Assembly (NCBI GenBank): GCA_050184225.1
Contig: JBFXAN010000023.1
Span: 1 to 56,560 of the forward strand
DNA: 56,560 nucleotides
Direction of reading: 5' to 3'
Origin: JBFXAN01 sp050184225
Lineage (GTDB): Bacteria; Chloroflexota; Dehalococcoidia; CAUJGQ01
Each line of letters begins with the position of its first letter. The stretch's first letter is position 1. Below the pieces are notes generated by a model. That model was not told the DNA's origin. It worked only from the letters and a program-made list of their open reading frames with translations, and made no database searches. The position numbers and the translations under genes were made by a program. This document shows positions 33,030-41,890 of the stretch, in pieces.

Positions 33030-33303
33030 CTACCGGCGCTCCTCGATGATCGTTTGCGAGAGTGGTGGGCCATCAAGCTCGACGAGCGTGCGGTCGAGTC
33101 CCGGTGGATCGGGCAGACGTGACGGAATGCGTTTGATCACGCCGATCTCCAAGAGATGCCGCTCGAACGCATCCTCTCGCGCGCTCGTCGCCGTCACTCA
33201 GCGAGACAACCGGCCGCACCTCAACATCCGTGCCATCGGCCAGATCGACCGGTCCCTCGAACACCACCGTATTTCCCTTCACCACACCTCGATAGACAGC
33301 CAT
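33030..33303 (-). pseudogene. AF2212-type antitoxin, frameshifted, without toxin
   Basis: Starts MAVYRGVVKGNTVVFEGPVD then LADGTDVEV, the DUF104/AF2212-like antitoxin beta domain. It changes frame near 33190 and resumes as AFERHLLEIGVIKRIPSRLP and LDGPPLSQTIIEERR to the TAG at 33030-33032. The intact paralogue at 34498-34776 shows what the continuous protein should be. A single-base indel near the run GAGAGGATGCG explains the shift. No PIN toxin follows on the minus strand, so this is an orphan remnant of a toxin-antitoxin pair. Confidence 0.7.
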
Positions 33304-33483
33304 TACTCACGCTCCCAACGGACGCGTCTTGCCCGACCCTCAGACCACGTCATCTGTGCGGATCGTAGCACGGCCGAATTCCGCGGCATTGCTGGACGTT
33401 CTCACCGATCATGCCCTCTCCGTCAGGGATCGATTTCGCCCCGACGATATTGTCCTCCACCGAATCTCCAACGGCATGATCGC

Positions 33484-33987
33484 TCACACAAGGGACGCAC
33501 CCCAGTTCGGTGCGTCTGTGACCGCGTGACCCAGCCGAGTGCGGATGGTGAGGATCTCCCCGACGTGCAGAAAGTGATGCGCCGCAATCCGCATCACCGC
33601 ATAGCGCAAGGACAGACCAACCGGGCGTAGGTACGTGATCGAGCCATCGTACGGAATGCTCTGCTCCAGATCCCCACGCTGGGAATCGAGGAACGACCGC
33701 GCCGCCGCCTGGACCTCTCCCAAACCGGCGACGATGCCGGGCCAGTCCTCCGCCGCACCGCTACCGCCGGCGCGGAACTTCGTCAGCCCGATCATGGGGT
33801 GGGCCGGCAAGCCCTGGAATCTGACATTGAGCCACGAATCCACCATGTTGGTGACGTGTCCCGCTGTCCAGGCGATGCTGCTTCCACCATCGTTGCGCGC
33901 GGTAGCCGTCTCGGCATCAAGTCCGCTCAGTGCGTGGTCAAGGTCCGCCCAGGATTGGTACATCAATGCAACGAGCGCTCGCGTCAC
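33484..33987 (-). CDS. DinB-like (DUF664-type) protein
   Basis: A four-helix-bundle protein of about 167 residues. Metal-ligand histidines expected of the DinB superfamily are visible in IAWTAGHVTNMVDSWL and in RIAAHHFLHVGEILTIR (HxxxH). The superfamily includes thiol-dependent and metal-dependent enzymes; the substrate cannot be told. GTG at 33987 has GGAGG 9 bases upstream; GTG at 33993 is an alternative. Confidence 0.8.
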   Translation of the reverse strand: MTRALVALMYQSWADLDHALSGLDAETATARNDGGSSIAWTAGHVTNMVDSWLNVRFQGLPAHPMIGLTKFRAGGSGAAEDWPGIVAGLGEVQAAARSFLDSQRGDLEQSIPYDGSITYLRPVGLSLRYAVMRIAAHHFLHVGEILTIRTRLGHAVTDAPNWGASLV

Positions 33988-34032
33988 GAACACCAACCTC
34001 CATACGCTACCGCGACCCCCAGTCCTCCCGAT

Positions 34033-34497
34033 TCAGCGATGCACGTTCGGATCTTCGACCGCCAATCCTTCGGCAGCGGCTACGGTCAGTTGTTCGTGAT
34101 CCGCAGACACAACGCTCAGATTGGGCAATCCCCGTGCCCGTTGGTCATGCTGGATCACGAGCGCCGCAGCGACATGGACGGCGTCGTATCCTCGAAGGCC
34201 ATGACCCTCGGCAATGTCCATCGCACGGTTCACGATCCGCTGATCCACGCTCACGACAAAGAAGAGGCCGCGCCAATCCTGCCGGATACTGAGCACCGCG
34301 CGGCGCGCATCCCGCTGAGTTAGGTGGCCGCCGCGCGCCCGCCGCACCACGGCCGCGATTATCTCTGGACCCGAGAGCACAACCGTGAAGCCGAGATGGC
34401 CGGCATCCCGCCTTGTCTGGCGCCGAACCCAGCCGCTCCCCAATTCCGCGATGTACCGCTTCACCAGGGCGCTACTGTCATAGTAGAAGACCGACAC
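34033..34497 (-). CDS. VapC-type PIN-domain toxin
   Basis: A 154-residue PIN-domain ribonuclease. Acidic active-site residues appear in order: Asp in FYYDSSALVKRYIAELG (about 7), Glu in GPEIIAAVVRR (about 44), Asp in LRGYDAVHVAAAL (about 102) and Asp in SVVSADHEQL (about 130). It begins directly after the stop of the antitoxin gene. Expected to cleave RNA when the antitoxin is lost, as for VapC proteins in general. Confidence 0.9.
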   Translation of the reverse strand: MSVFYYDSSALVKRYIAELGSGWVRRQTRRDAGHLGFTVVLSGPEIIAAVVRRARGGHLTQRDARRAVLSIRQDWRGLFFVVSVDQRIVNRAMDIAEGHGLRGYDAVHVAAALVIQHDQRARGLPNLSVVSADHEQLTVAAAEGLAVEDPNVHR

Positions 34498-34776
34498 CTA
34501 CCGGCGTTCCTCGATGATCGTCTGGGATACGAGTGGTCCGTCAAGGATCTCAATGGGAGTCCGATCCATGCCTGGTGGATCGGGTTCGCCCGTCGGTAGG
34601 TGACTGATCAATCCAACATCGAGAAGGTGCTGCAAGAATGCACGTTCACGTTCTCGCTCATCCATTCCGGACGCTTCTTCGATGACATGCACCTCCACCT
34701 CGACCCCATCCGCCAGATCAACCGGCTCCTCGAACACCACCATCCTATCCTTGACTACACCTCGATAGACCGTCAC
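34498..34776 (-). CDS. AF2212-type (DUF104-like) antitoxin
   Basis: A 92-residue protein starting MTVYRGVVKDRMVVFEEPVD then LADGVEVEVHV, a small beta domain seen in AF2212-type antitoxins, followed by a helical, charged C-terminus (MDERERERAFLQHLL) likely to bind the toxin. It ends one base before the PIN toxin starts, the standard antitoxin-first order. The orphan at 33.0-33.3 kb is its paralogue. Confidence 0.8.
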   Translation of the reverse strand: MTVYRGVVKDRMVVFEEPVDLADGVEVEVHVIEEASGMDERERERAFLQHLLDVGLISHLPTGEPDPPGMDRTPIEILDGPLVSQTIIEERR

Positions 34777-35277
34777 AGTGCCCTCCCGTCACTCCGGTGA
34801 TGTCGATGCATGTACGGCTGCCGCCTGTGGCTGACTCAATCCTAGCACCACATACCACCGCCCATCCCGCTCAACACCCAGTGTCATTCGCTCGTTGATC
34901 AACAGAACATCCGTTCCCTATACTCAGATCCCTGCCAATGTCGGAGCAGCCCGATGACCGCCCTCCCGCGCGCTCACACTCCCATCTGGCCGATCCCGTG
35001 GTGGCCGCCGGCCGCCAAAACCATCAAAGAGAACGATCATCTCGCACGAATTCGCCGCCCGCTCCACCGCCTATCTGAACGCGCCCACACCGCCAAAACG
35101 AAACGATCAAACGCGCGCCCCACCCGCCCAGCCCGTCCAAGCCATCGGGTCTTTCGCGTTGCCATCCAACGCGCTACTGTGACCCTGAGTGCACATCGCG
35201 GATTCGCTGAGGTGGCTCACGCTGACGCACATATTTAGCCATCCACTGCACACACCCGCTGGACGGAGGGGCCTGCC
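34777..35277. other. Intergenic stretch without a supported gene
   Basis: About 500 bases between the divergent antitoxin and acyl-CoA synthetase genes. The plus-strand frame at 34954-35238 gives a low-complexity, His/Arg/Pro-rich translation with no ribosome binding site and is not accepted. The region must carry promoters in both directions, but I cannot mark them with confidence. Confidence 0.4.
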
Positions 35278-36870
35278 GTGAATACCGCCGAATTCCTGAT
35301 GATCAGCTCGATGACCGTGCCCGACCGTGAGGCGCTGGTCCAGGGCGATACCCGCGTTACCTATATGGAGATGGCGGACCGGGTCAAGCGGCTCGCGAAC
35401 GGCCTCCAGGCACTCGGCATCGCCAAGGGCAGCCACGTCGTCGCCATGGCGATGAACAGCCCCGCCTACGTCGAAACCTACTACGCCTGTGCCATCCTCG
35501 GCGCCGTCTATGTCCCACTGAACTACCGCGCCAAGCAGGAAGAGCTCACCTACATGATCAACACCGCCGGCGCCGATGTCGTCCTCGTCGGCGAGCGGTA
35601 TCTTCCCCTTCTGAATGACATCCGCGAATCGCTCACCTCGGTCCGCCATATCATCTGCTTCGACGCTTCTCCGGAGAATGCGAAGAACTACGAAGAACTG
35701 ATCGCCGCCAACGAGCCGGAAGACATCTTCACCGACATCGACGACAGCGACCCGACGATCCTCATCTACACCAGCGGCACCACCGCCATGCCCAAGGGTG
35801 TCATGCTCACCTACGGCGGCATGTCGGAATACGTGCTCAGCGGCGTCGAGATGGCCAACCCGGAAGACGAGAACCCCGAAGTGATGCTCGTCTCCGTTCC
35901 CTTCTTCCACGTCGCCGGTGCCACCACGATGTGTCTCGCGATCTATGGCGGCCGCAAGCTCGTCATCCTGCCGCAGTTCTCGCCGGAGAGCTGGCTCGAA
36001 GCCGTCCAGAATGAGCGCGTCACGCTCAGCTTCGTCGTCCCGACGATGCTCAAGCGGATCATGGATGTTCCCAGCTTCGAGCGATATGACACCTCATCGC
36101 TCAAGTCGGTCACCTACGGCGCCGCACCGATGCCCTATGAGGTTGTCCGTCGTGCCGTCGATGTCTTCCCCGACGTCGACCTGAACAACGCCTACGGCCA
36201 GACCGAGACGAACTCAACCCTCACCTTCCTCGGTCCGGACGACCACAAGGTCGCCGGTCTCGAGGGCGACGCGCTCGAATTGAAGCTGAAGCGTCTCCGC
36301 TCCGTCGGCCGCCCACGCGACGATGTCGCGATCTTCATCATGGACAACAGCAACAACATCCTCGGTCCAAACGAAGAGGGCGAGATCTGTGTCGCCAGCG
36401 CCCGCGTCATGTCCGGCTATTACGGCAATGAGGACGCCACACACGAGGCGATCCAGGACGGCATCCTTCACACCGGCGATGTCGGCTACCTTGATGACGA
36501 GAGCTACCTCTTCATCACCGGCCGCAAGAAGGACCTGATCATCCGCGGTGGCGAGAACATCTCCCCCGGCGAGATCGAGTCCGTGTTGATGAGCCACCCG
36601 CACATCGAGGACGCCGCCGTCATCGGCGTGCCCGATGTGGAATGGGGCGAAGTGGTCAAAGCGGTGATCGTCTCGTCAGACGCCGGCCAGCCCGACACCG
36701 ACGAACTGCGCGAATACGTGCGCACCCGCCTCGCCAGCTTCAAGGTGCCGCAGTACTTCGCCTTCTTAGAAGAGCTACCCCGCAATCCCATGGGCAAGGT
36801 GCTCAAGACCGATCTACGCAAGCAGTATGGTCAGCCCCAGCACGACGGTGTCTTGAGCGCAAAGTCCTGA
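35278..36870 (+). CDS. Acyl-CoA synthetase (AMP-forming), fatty-acid CoA ligase type
   Basis: A 530-residue ANL-superfamily ligase that activates a carboxylic acid to its CoA thioester with ATP. Signatures: phosphate loop IYTSGTTAMPKGVMLTYGGM (about 163), NNAYGQTETNST, GDVGYLDDESYLFITGRKKD, then LIIRGGENISPGEIE, and catalytic Lys in NPMGKVLKTDLRKQ near the C-terminus. It starts with GTG, with GGAGGGG 6 bases upstream. It precedes the membrane Fe-S protein by 65 bases on the same strand, so both are likely one unit feeding acyl-CoA oxidation. The acyl chain specificity is unknown. Confidence 0.94.
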   Translation: MNTAEFLMISSMTVPDREALVQGDTRVTYMEMADRVKRLANGLQALGIAKGSHVVAMAMNSPAYVETYYACAILGAVYVPLNYRAKQEELTYMINTAGADVVLVGERYLPLLNDIRESLTSVRHIICFDASPENAKNYEELIAANEPEDIFTDIDDSDPTILIYTSGTTAMPKGVMLTYGGMSEYVLSGVEMANPEDENPEVMLVSVPFFHVAGATTMCLAIYGGRKLVILPQFSPESWLEAVQNERVTLSFVVPTMLKRIMDVPSFERYDTSSLKSVTYGAAPMPYEVVRRAVDVFPDVDLNNAYGQTETNSTLTFLGPDDHKVAGLEGDALELKLKRLRSVGRPRDDVAIFIMDNSNNILGPNEEGEICVASARVMSGYYGNEDATHEAIQDGILHTGDVGYLDDESYLFITGRKKDLIIRGGENISPGEIESVLMSHPHIEDAAVIGVPDVEWGEVVKAVIVSSDAGQPDTDELREYVRTRLASFKVPQYFAFLEELPRNPMGKVLKTDLRKQYGQPQHDGVLSAKS

Positions 36871-36935
36871 GTCGAGCGCGGCGGCCGTCCCACCCCGCCC
36901 GACTCCCGCCCAGGCGAACGTAATCGGAGATATTC

Positions 36936-39182
36936 ATGGCACACGGTGAGCCGGAACCCACACAACGCTCCGCGACCGGCGCGCAGCCGTCCCCAGACGG
37001 CCGGCTGCGCTCGTCCACGCTCGGCATCTGGGCCTCGTTGATCGGCGGCACGGCGATTTCCGCCTCCCTCCAGGCGCAGGTCGGCGAGAATACGCCCCAC
37101 CGCGAGGTCTACTGGAACATCACCGGCGGGTGGGTGCTCTATCCCTTCCTCGCCATGCTGGTTTCGGTGCTGCTCTATTCGCTCTATCGCCGCGCCCAAT
37201 ACTGGCGCCTGGGCAAGTCCACCGTTCGCACGGATAACATCGCCGCCCGGCTCAAGAACGTCTTCACCCAGGGCGCCATCGCCCATCGCGTCCCGCGCGA
37301 CCCCTTCGCCGGTGCCTATCACCTGATGATCTACCTCGGCATGATCGGCCTTTTTATCGCCACCACGCTCATCCTGATCGATGAAGAGATCTTTATGCCC
37401 CTTACCGGTCTTCCCTTCCTCCGCGGACCGGTCTATCTCGGCTACTCGCTCTTCGCCGACCTCTCCGGCATCATCGCCACCGTCGGCGTCCTGATGGCCC
37501 TCTTCCGCCGCTATGCCCGCAAGTTCCGCCGCATCAACTGGGACCAGCGCTGGGAGGATGGCGCCATCCTCTGGGGACTGCTCTTTCTTCTGATCAACGG
37601 CTTCCTCGTCGAGGGTGTGCGCATCGCCGTCACCGAGTGGGACCAGCATCGCTCCTGGGCTTACTGGTCGCCCGCCGGCTTCCTCGTCGCCGCGATCTTC
37701 AACGCCACCGGCTGGAGCGATACCACCCTCCGCCACATCCACCAGGCGTTCTGGTGGATCCACGTTCCCACCGTCTTCCTCTGGCTCGGCCTGCTCGCCT
37801 ACACCAAGCTCAGCCACATCTTCATGGCGCCCAGCAACGCCTTCTTCAAGACGCTGGAACCGTACGGCAAGCTGGAGTACGCCACCGACCTCGTCTCATC
37901 ACAGGAGGAAGCGGAAGTCTTCGGCGTCGGCGCGATCCAGAACTTCACCTGGAAGCAGCTCTTCGAGCTTGATGTTTGCGTCCGCTGCGGCCGTTGCTCC
38001 GACAACTGCCCGGCCCACCTCTCCGGTCAGCCGCTCTCGCCGATGATGATCGTCCAGAACCTCAAGACGCACATGGGTGAAGTCGGCCCGATCCTCGTCG
38101 ATGCCAAGCAGAAGGGCGAGCCGCTGCCGGTCTTCGATCACATGGTCGGCGGCGCGATCAAGGAAGAGTCGCTCTGGGCCTGCCGTACCTGTGGCGCCTG
38201 CGTCCAGGAGTGCCCGGTCTATATCGAGCACATCCCCACGATCGTCGATATGCGCCGCTGGCTCGTGCTCGACAAGGCGGAAGTTCCCGAGACGGCGATG
38301 TCCGCCCTCCAGAACATCGAGCAGCGCGGCCACCCCTGGCGCGGCAGCGCCTTCACCCGCACCGACTGGATGGACGGCTTGAACGTCCCCCAGTACGACG
38401 GCTCGCAGGAGTACCTCTACTGGGTCGGCTGCACCGGCGCCCTCGTCGACCGTGCCGTGAGCATCTCTCAGGCCGTCGTCAAGCTCCTGAGCGAGGCCGG
38501 CGTCAGCTACGGCGTGATCGGCTCCGCCGAAACCTGCAACGGCGACCCTGCCCGCCGGCTCGGCAACGAGTACCTCTACCAGATGCTCGTCCAGCAGAAC
38601 ATCGAAACCTTCAACGAGCTGGGCGTGAAAAAGATCATCGTCCACTGCCCGCACTGCTTCAACACGTTCAAGAACGAGTACCCGGACTTCGGCGCGAAGT
38701 TCGAGGTGATCCACCACGCCGTCCTGCTCGATCACCTCGTCAAGCAGGGCAAGCTCCAACCGAAGGCCGGCATCGGCCAGAAGATCACTTATCACGACCC
38801 CTGCTACCTCGGCCGCCACAACGGCATCTACGAGGAGCCGCGGGAGCTGATCCAGTCTATCCCCAACGTCGAGCTGGTCGAGATGGAGCGCAGCCGCTCG
38901 ACCAGCATGTGCTGCGGCGCCGGCGGTGGCTGCATCTGGCTTGAAGAGAAGGAAGGCAAGCGCGTCAACCACGTCCGCACGCAACAGGCGATCGACACCG
39001 GCGCTGACGTCGTCGCCGTCGCCTGCCCCTTCTGCATCCAGATGTTCGAGGACGGCATCCCCGCCCTCCAACCGGACGAGGAGAAGCGGATCAAAGCCTT
39101 CGATATCTCCGAACTGCTCGAAGTCGCCGTCGTCAGCCAATCCCGCGCCCAGCGTGAGGCTGCACAGGCGAGCGGAGACTGA
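36936..39182 (+). CDS. Membrane (Fe-S)/CCG-domain oxidoreductase, likely ETF:menaquinone oxidoreductase type
   Basis: A 748-residue fusion of a NarI-like membrane part and an HdrD-like part. About six helices occupy residues 30-300, with candidate heme histidines in FAGAYHLMIYLGMIG and HIHQAFWWIHVPTVF. Two [4Fe-4S] motifs follow: CVRCGRCSDNCPAH (about 347) and CRTCGACVQECPVY (about 414). Two CCG domains come last, with CPHCFNTF, YHDPCYLGRH and STSMCCGAGGGCIW (about 658). Proteins of this layout near etfAB are thought to pass electrons from reduced ETF to menaquinone. Here etfB and etfA lie 3.5 kb downstream, and an acyl-CoA synthetase is directly upstream. CGGAGATATTC precedes the ATG. A copy of its 3' end occurs at 41.7 kb. 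Confidence 0.88.
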   Translation: MAHGEPEPTQRSATGAQPSPDGRLRSSTLGIWASLIGGTAISASLQAQVGENTPHREVYWNITGGWVLYPFLAMLVSVLLYSLYRRAQYWRLGKSTVRTDNIAARLKNVFTQGAIAHRVPRDPFAGAYHLMIYLGMIGLFIATTLILIDEEIFMPLTGLPFLRGPVYLGYSLFADLSGIIATVGVLMALFRRYARKFRRINWDQRWEDGAILWGLLFLLINGFLVEGVRIAVTEWDQHRSWAYWSPAGFLVAAIFNATGWSDTTLRHIHQAFWWIHVPTVFLWLGLLAYTKLSHIFMAPSNAFFKTLEPYGKLEYATDLVSSQEEAEVFGVGAIQNFTWKQLFELDVCVRCGRCSDNCPAHLSGQPLSPMMIVQNLKTHMGEVGPILVDAKQKGEPLPVFDHMVGGAIKEESLWACRTCGACVQECPVYIEHIPTIVDMRRWLVLDKAEVPETAMSALQNIEQRGHPWRGSAFTRTDWMDGLNVPQYDGSQEYLYWVGCTGALVDRAVSISQAVVKLLSEAGVSYGVIGSAETCNGDPARRLGNEYLYQMLVQQNIETFNELGVKKIIVHCPHCFNTFKNEYPDFGAKFEVIHHAVLLDHLVKQGKLQPKAGIGQKITYHDPCYLGRHNGIYEEPRELIQSIPNVELVEMERSRSTSMCCGAGGGCIWLEEKEGKRVNHVRTQQAIDTGADVVAVACPFCIQMFEDGIPALQPDEEKRIKAFDISELLEVAVVSQSRAQREAAQASGD

Positions 39183-39309
39183 TCGACGATGCGGCCGCCG
39201 CACAGCACCGGCGAGTCCGGCGAGGCAACCGTCTGTAGCCTGTGCCGTGTCGAATCGGGTGCTACGCGCATACAATGAAAGCATCAGTGCAAGAAGCTAC
39301 GAGGGCGAA

Positions 39310-39639
39310 ATGAACGACCAAGCAGCGTCGACGTCGTGCCCCGATAATCTGGATCTGCACGAGACTCCCGGCATCATCGTCGATCGCCGCCCAGCCGAGG
39401 TCAGAGCGCGCATACTCGGTACTGGTTTGGAAGTATGGGAAGTGGTGAAGACTTATCACGAGGTGGGCGAGGACTGGCCTCGATTCCGAGCCTGCTATGA
39501 GCAGCTAACTGAGGACCAACTCCGTGCCGCGTTGACCTATGCAAAGAGTCATTGGGAGGTGATCGGCCCGAGGATCGCGGAGGGCTATACTCACGTTCCT
39601 GAATCGCTCCGTGAGACCATTCCCGCTCGCTGGCGCTGA
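39310..39639 (+). CDS. DUF433 domain protein, antitoxin-like
   Basis: A 109-residue protein with a DUF433-type core: GIIVDRRPAEVRARILGTGL, then EVWEVVKTYHEVGEDWPRF and LTEDQLRAALTYAKSHWEVI. The ending ESLRETIPARWR is typical of the longer form. Its TGA stop is followed immediately by the ATG of the DUF5615 toxin gene. ATG at 39310 has GAGGGCGAA before it. The pair lies in the repeat-bounded block behind the Fe-S gene. Antitoxin function inferred from family pairing. Confidence 0.8.
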   Translation: MNDQAASTSCPDNLDLHETPGIIVDRRPAEVRARILGTGLEVWEVVKTYHEVGEDWPRFRACYEQLTEDQLRAALTYAKSHWEVIGPRIAEGYTHVPESLRETIPARWR

Positions 39640-40002
39640 ATGCGCTTCTACCTTGATGATGATGTCTACTCGCCTCGTATCCTGGAGAGCGCCCGGCGGC
39701 TTGGTCTGGACATCACCGGGCCGGCAGAGTCAGGACACGGCGGCGCACCGGACGACGTGCATCTCAACGTCGCCGCCTCAACAGGTCGCTGTCTCGTTAC
39801 CCGCAACTATGGAGACTTCGCCCAGTTGACGAGCAGCTACGCCGAGTTGGGATTGCCCCACGCTGGCGTGCTTTTTGTACCGCCGTCCCTGAGCAACGAG
39901 ATGTTTGGTGCCATCGCCCGCGCGCTAAAAGCGTATGCCGATGCCTACCCAGATGGCATGCCACCATACATGATCGACTTTTTGACACCCACTGCTGATT
40001 AA
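39640..40002 (+). CDS. DUF5615 PIN-like toxin, intact
   Basis: A 120-residue PIN-like protein: MRFYLDDDVYSPRILESARR (acidic residues after the first strand), GAPDDVHLNVAAS, CLVTRNYGDFAQL and LPHAGVLFVPPSL. This is the only complete one of three DUF5615 genes in the window. It abuts its DUF433 partner with no gap. Its last four bases overlap the end of the convergent XRE gene. RNase activity is assumed from the PIN-like fold, not shown. Confidence 0.85.
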   Translation: MRFYLDDDVYSPRILESARRLGLDITGPAESGHGGAPDDVHLNVAASTGRCLVTRNYGDFAQLTSSYAELGLPHAGVLFVPPSLSNEMFGAIARALKAYADAYPDGMPPYMIDFLTPTAD

Positions 40003-40277
40003 CTGGTTCCCGACCTGCCAGCGGGTTCCTCCGTCGCGGCGATCGACCCTTCGTCAAGCAGCCATGTCGCGGTGATTGCCAACGCTTTGGCTAAGGCCAC
40101 CAGTTCATAGTCCGTCACTTCACGATAGCCGCACTCGATTTTTGCGATACCCGCTCGATCGATATTGAAGCCAGCGACCTGCAGTCGTGCAGCCAACGCC
40201 GCCTGCGTCAGTCGGGGTGTGATACGTCTGCGCGCCTCTCTGACACGCGGACCAACGATGTTCCGGGGTCGCTGCAT
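39999..40277 (-). CDS. XRE-family helix-turn-helix regulator
   Basis: A 92-residue protein with one Cro/C1-type HTH: VREARRRITPRLTQAALAAR then GFNIDRAGIAKIECGYREVT and DYELVALAKAL. A DNA-binding regulator, possibly of the divergent lipoprotein gene or the neighbouring toxin-antitoxin pair. It is convergent with the toxin gene, overlapping by four bases. A GGGCGAG lies close before the ATG. Confidence 0.85.
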   Translation of the reverse strand: MQRPRNIVGPRVREARRRITPRLTQAALAARLQVAGFNIDRAGIAKIECGYREVTDYELVALAKALAITATWLLDEGSIAATEEPAGRSGTS

Positions 40278-40423
40278 CGAGCTCGCCCACTCTGCTCCAT
40301 CGGCAGAACTCTGGGCGAGTTGATCCTATGTCTTGCGTTTGCATTTTCTGTTCCACTGATGGAACATTCTGAACGCCGAACCGCAAGGATTCTGGTAGAC
40401 GGTCACGGTGGGAGGGTGCCTGC

Positions 40424-41546
40424 ATGTCATGGCTGGCTCGCAGTCCCTTACATTCCCGCGAAACGGGATCGACATGGGAGAAGAGAATCCCGTCAATTGT
40501 GCTATCGGTTCTCCTCCTTGTAATGACCGCTTGTGGTGGTGAGAGCGACGGGCCGGATGCTGCTGAACTTGTCCGAACAAACTCTGAGGCTGCACTGGAA
40601 GCTTCGCCATCCAGTCCTCCAAGAGGTAACACGACGTCGACGCGGACCGCGACCGCTACTCAATCCCCTATTCCGACGGCTAGCCCGACCCCGACTCCAT
40701 CACCTGCACCGACGCCAGTCTCGGTGTCAGCACCGACGTTCGTGACCAATGAGCTCAGGGTTGGCTGCCACGAGGCGCCCAGAGCCGATTCTCGGATCGT
40801 CGCAGAACGGGAGATTGGCGGTCCAAGCCATGGATAGTCTCATCCGGTTAGCTGACGGCGTGTGGCATCGCGAGGTCGATCAAGGCTGTTGGACGAGGAC
40901 TGCACCTGGGCCGGTGAGAATCTTCAACACTCCCAGTGAGGCTGAGTCCTACGCGGCGACAGTGCGTCCGAAACCCAAAGCTCAGGCGTATCGCGGCACA
41001 CACTCCGGCGACGGCCAAGTCACATTCATCGTGGCCGGCGATGGTGTGGGGGTATTGGCGTTTCTCATCACCAACATGCAGTGCCGCGAGGGCCGGCGAG
41101 TGAGTGTGGGGCTAGGCAGAGGTCAGGAGAACATCCGCTCTGACACAGGAATCCTGCTTCCAGTGAATCCGCGCGGTCTCACAACCGAGGTAGGGCAAGG
41201 ACCAGCCGTTTCCCTTGAAGGTGGTTTGTTCGGCGCCGACACAGCACCGCAGCTCGTTATTGTCAATCAAGGGTTCTCTACGAACTCTGGGCGGCTGAAT
41301 GGGGCAGTGTTGCTCTCACTCAGGGGAACGGTGTCGCCGACAGTCGTGAATGGCAGCGTATCTTACGCTCTGCCCGCAATTGCCCAATTCAATGAAACAC
41401 CGTGCAACACGGGCACACTCACGTTTTCCGCACCTCGCGTTGGCGATGCCGACGCGCTCACACGCACTGTTCCGACGCCGGCAGCCGGCGGTCAGCAATT
41501 ATGCATCAGGACAAACGACGGTAGGCTCGTGTGTTCAGGTCCCTGA
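40424..41546 (+). pseudogene. Lipoprotein with Thr/Pro linker and SH3-like domain, probably frameshifted
   Basis: The first part (40424-40837) has a signal peptide ending in lipobox LLVMTACGG, a Ser/Thr/Pro linker (SPTPTPSPAPTPV), then LRVGCHEAPRADSRIV, the start of an SH3-like repeat. That domain continues naturally only in a second frame as NGRLAVQAMDSLIRLADGVW and HREVDQGCWTRT, leading to 180 more residues ending in TAA-free sequence up to TGA at 41544-41546. Joining the two frames near 40810 gives one plausible surface lipoprotein, so a one-base indel is likely. The second part could be a separate gene only without any signal. GGGAGGG precedes the first ATG. Confidence 0.6.
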
Positions 41547-41683
41547 TCGCAGCCGCGTCACTCGGCTGGAGTCTTTCGACTGGCCGACACAATGACCAAT
41601 GACGCGCGGGAGGCTAAAATGTGAAGGGACAGAGTGGTGGGACGGACCAACCCGAGGTGGAAGGGTAGAGCGCAGCCACACCT

Positions 41684-41859
41684 TGTCCCTCCTGCATCCA
41701 GATGTTCGAGGACGGCATCCCGCCCTCCAACCGGACGAGGAGAAGCGGATCAAAGCCTTCGATATCTCCGAACCGCTCGAAGTCGCCGTCGTCAGCCAAT
41801 CCCGATCTGACCGCGAAGCAGCCCAGCGCCAGGCCGCCGGTGCGAGCGGTGACGACTGA
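41684..41859 (+). pseudogene. Duplicated 3' end of the membrane Fe-S/CCG gene
   Basis: Bases 41692-41804 repeat 39032-39145 of the Fe-S gene with one missing base and one substitution, encoding CIQMFEDGIP and, after the shift, DEEKRIKAFDISEPLEVAVV. Beyond that the sequence still resembles the gene end (DREAAQRQAAGASGDD) but has diverged. It is not a functional gene. It marks the right edge of the block inserted behind the Fe-S gene, or the remains of a tandem copy of it. Confidence 0.85.
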
Positions 41860-41890
41860 TCGCCGGAACCGCGAAAGGAGCGACGTAGCC

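Noticed and set aside
34954..35238. A 94-residue plus-strand frame before the acyl-CoA synthetase
   Set aside because: His/Arg/Pro-rich translation, no ribosome binding site, and it occupies what should be the promoter region.
37899..39284. A 461-residue minus-strand open frame opposite the Fe-S/CCG gene
   Set aside because: Leu/Asp/Val-rich shadow frame without motifs. The plus strand has all the Cys motifs of the family.
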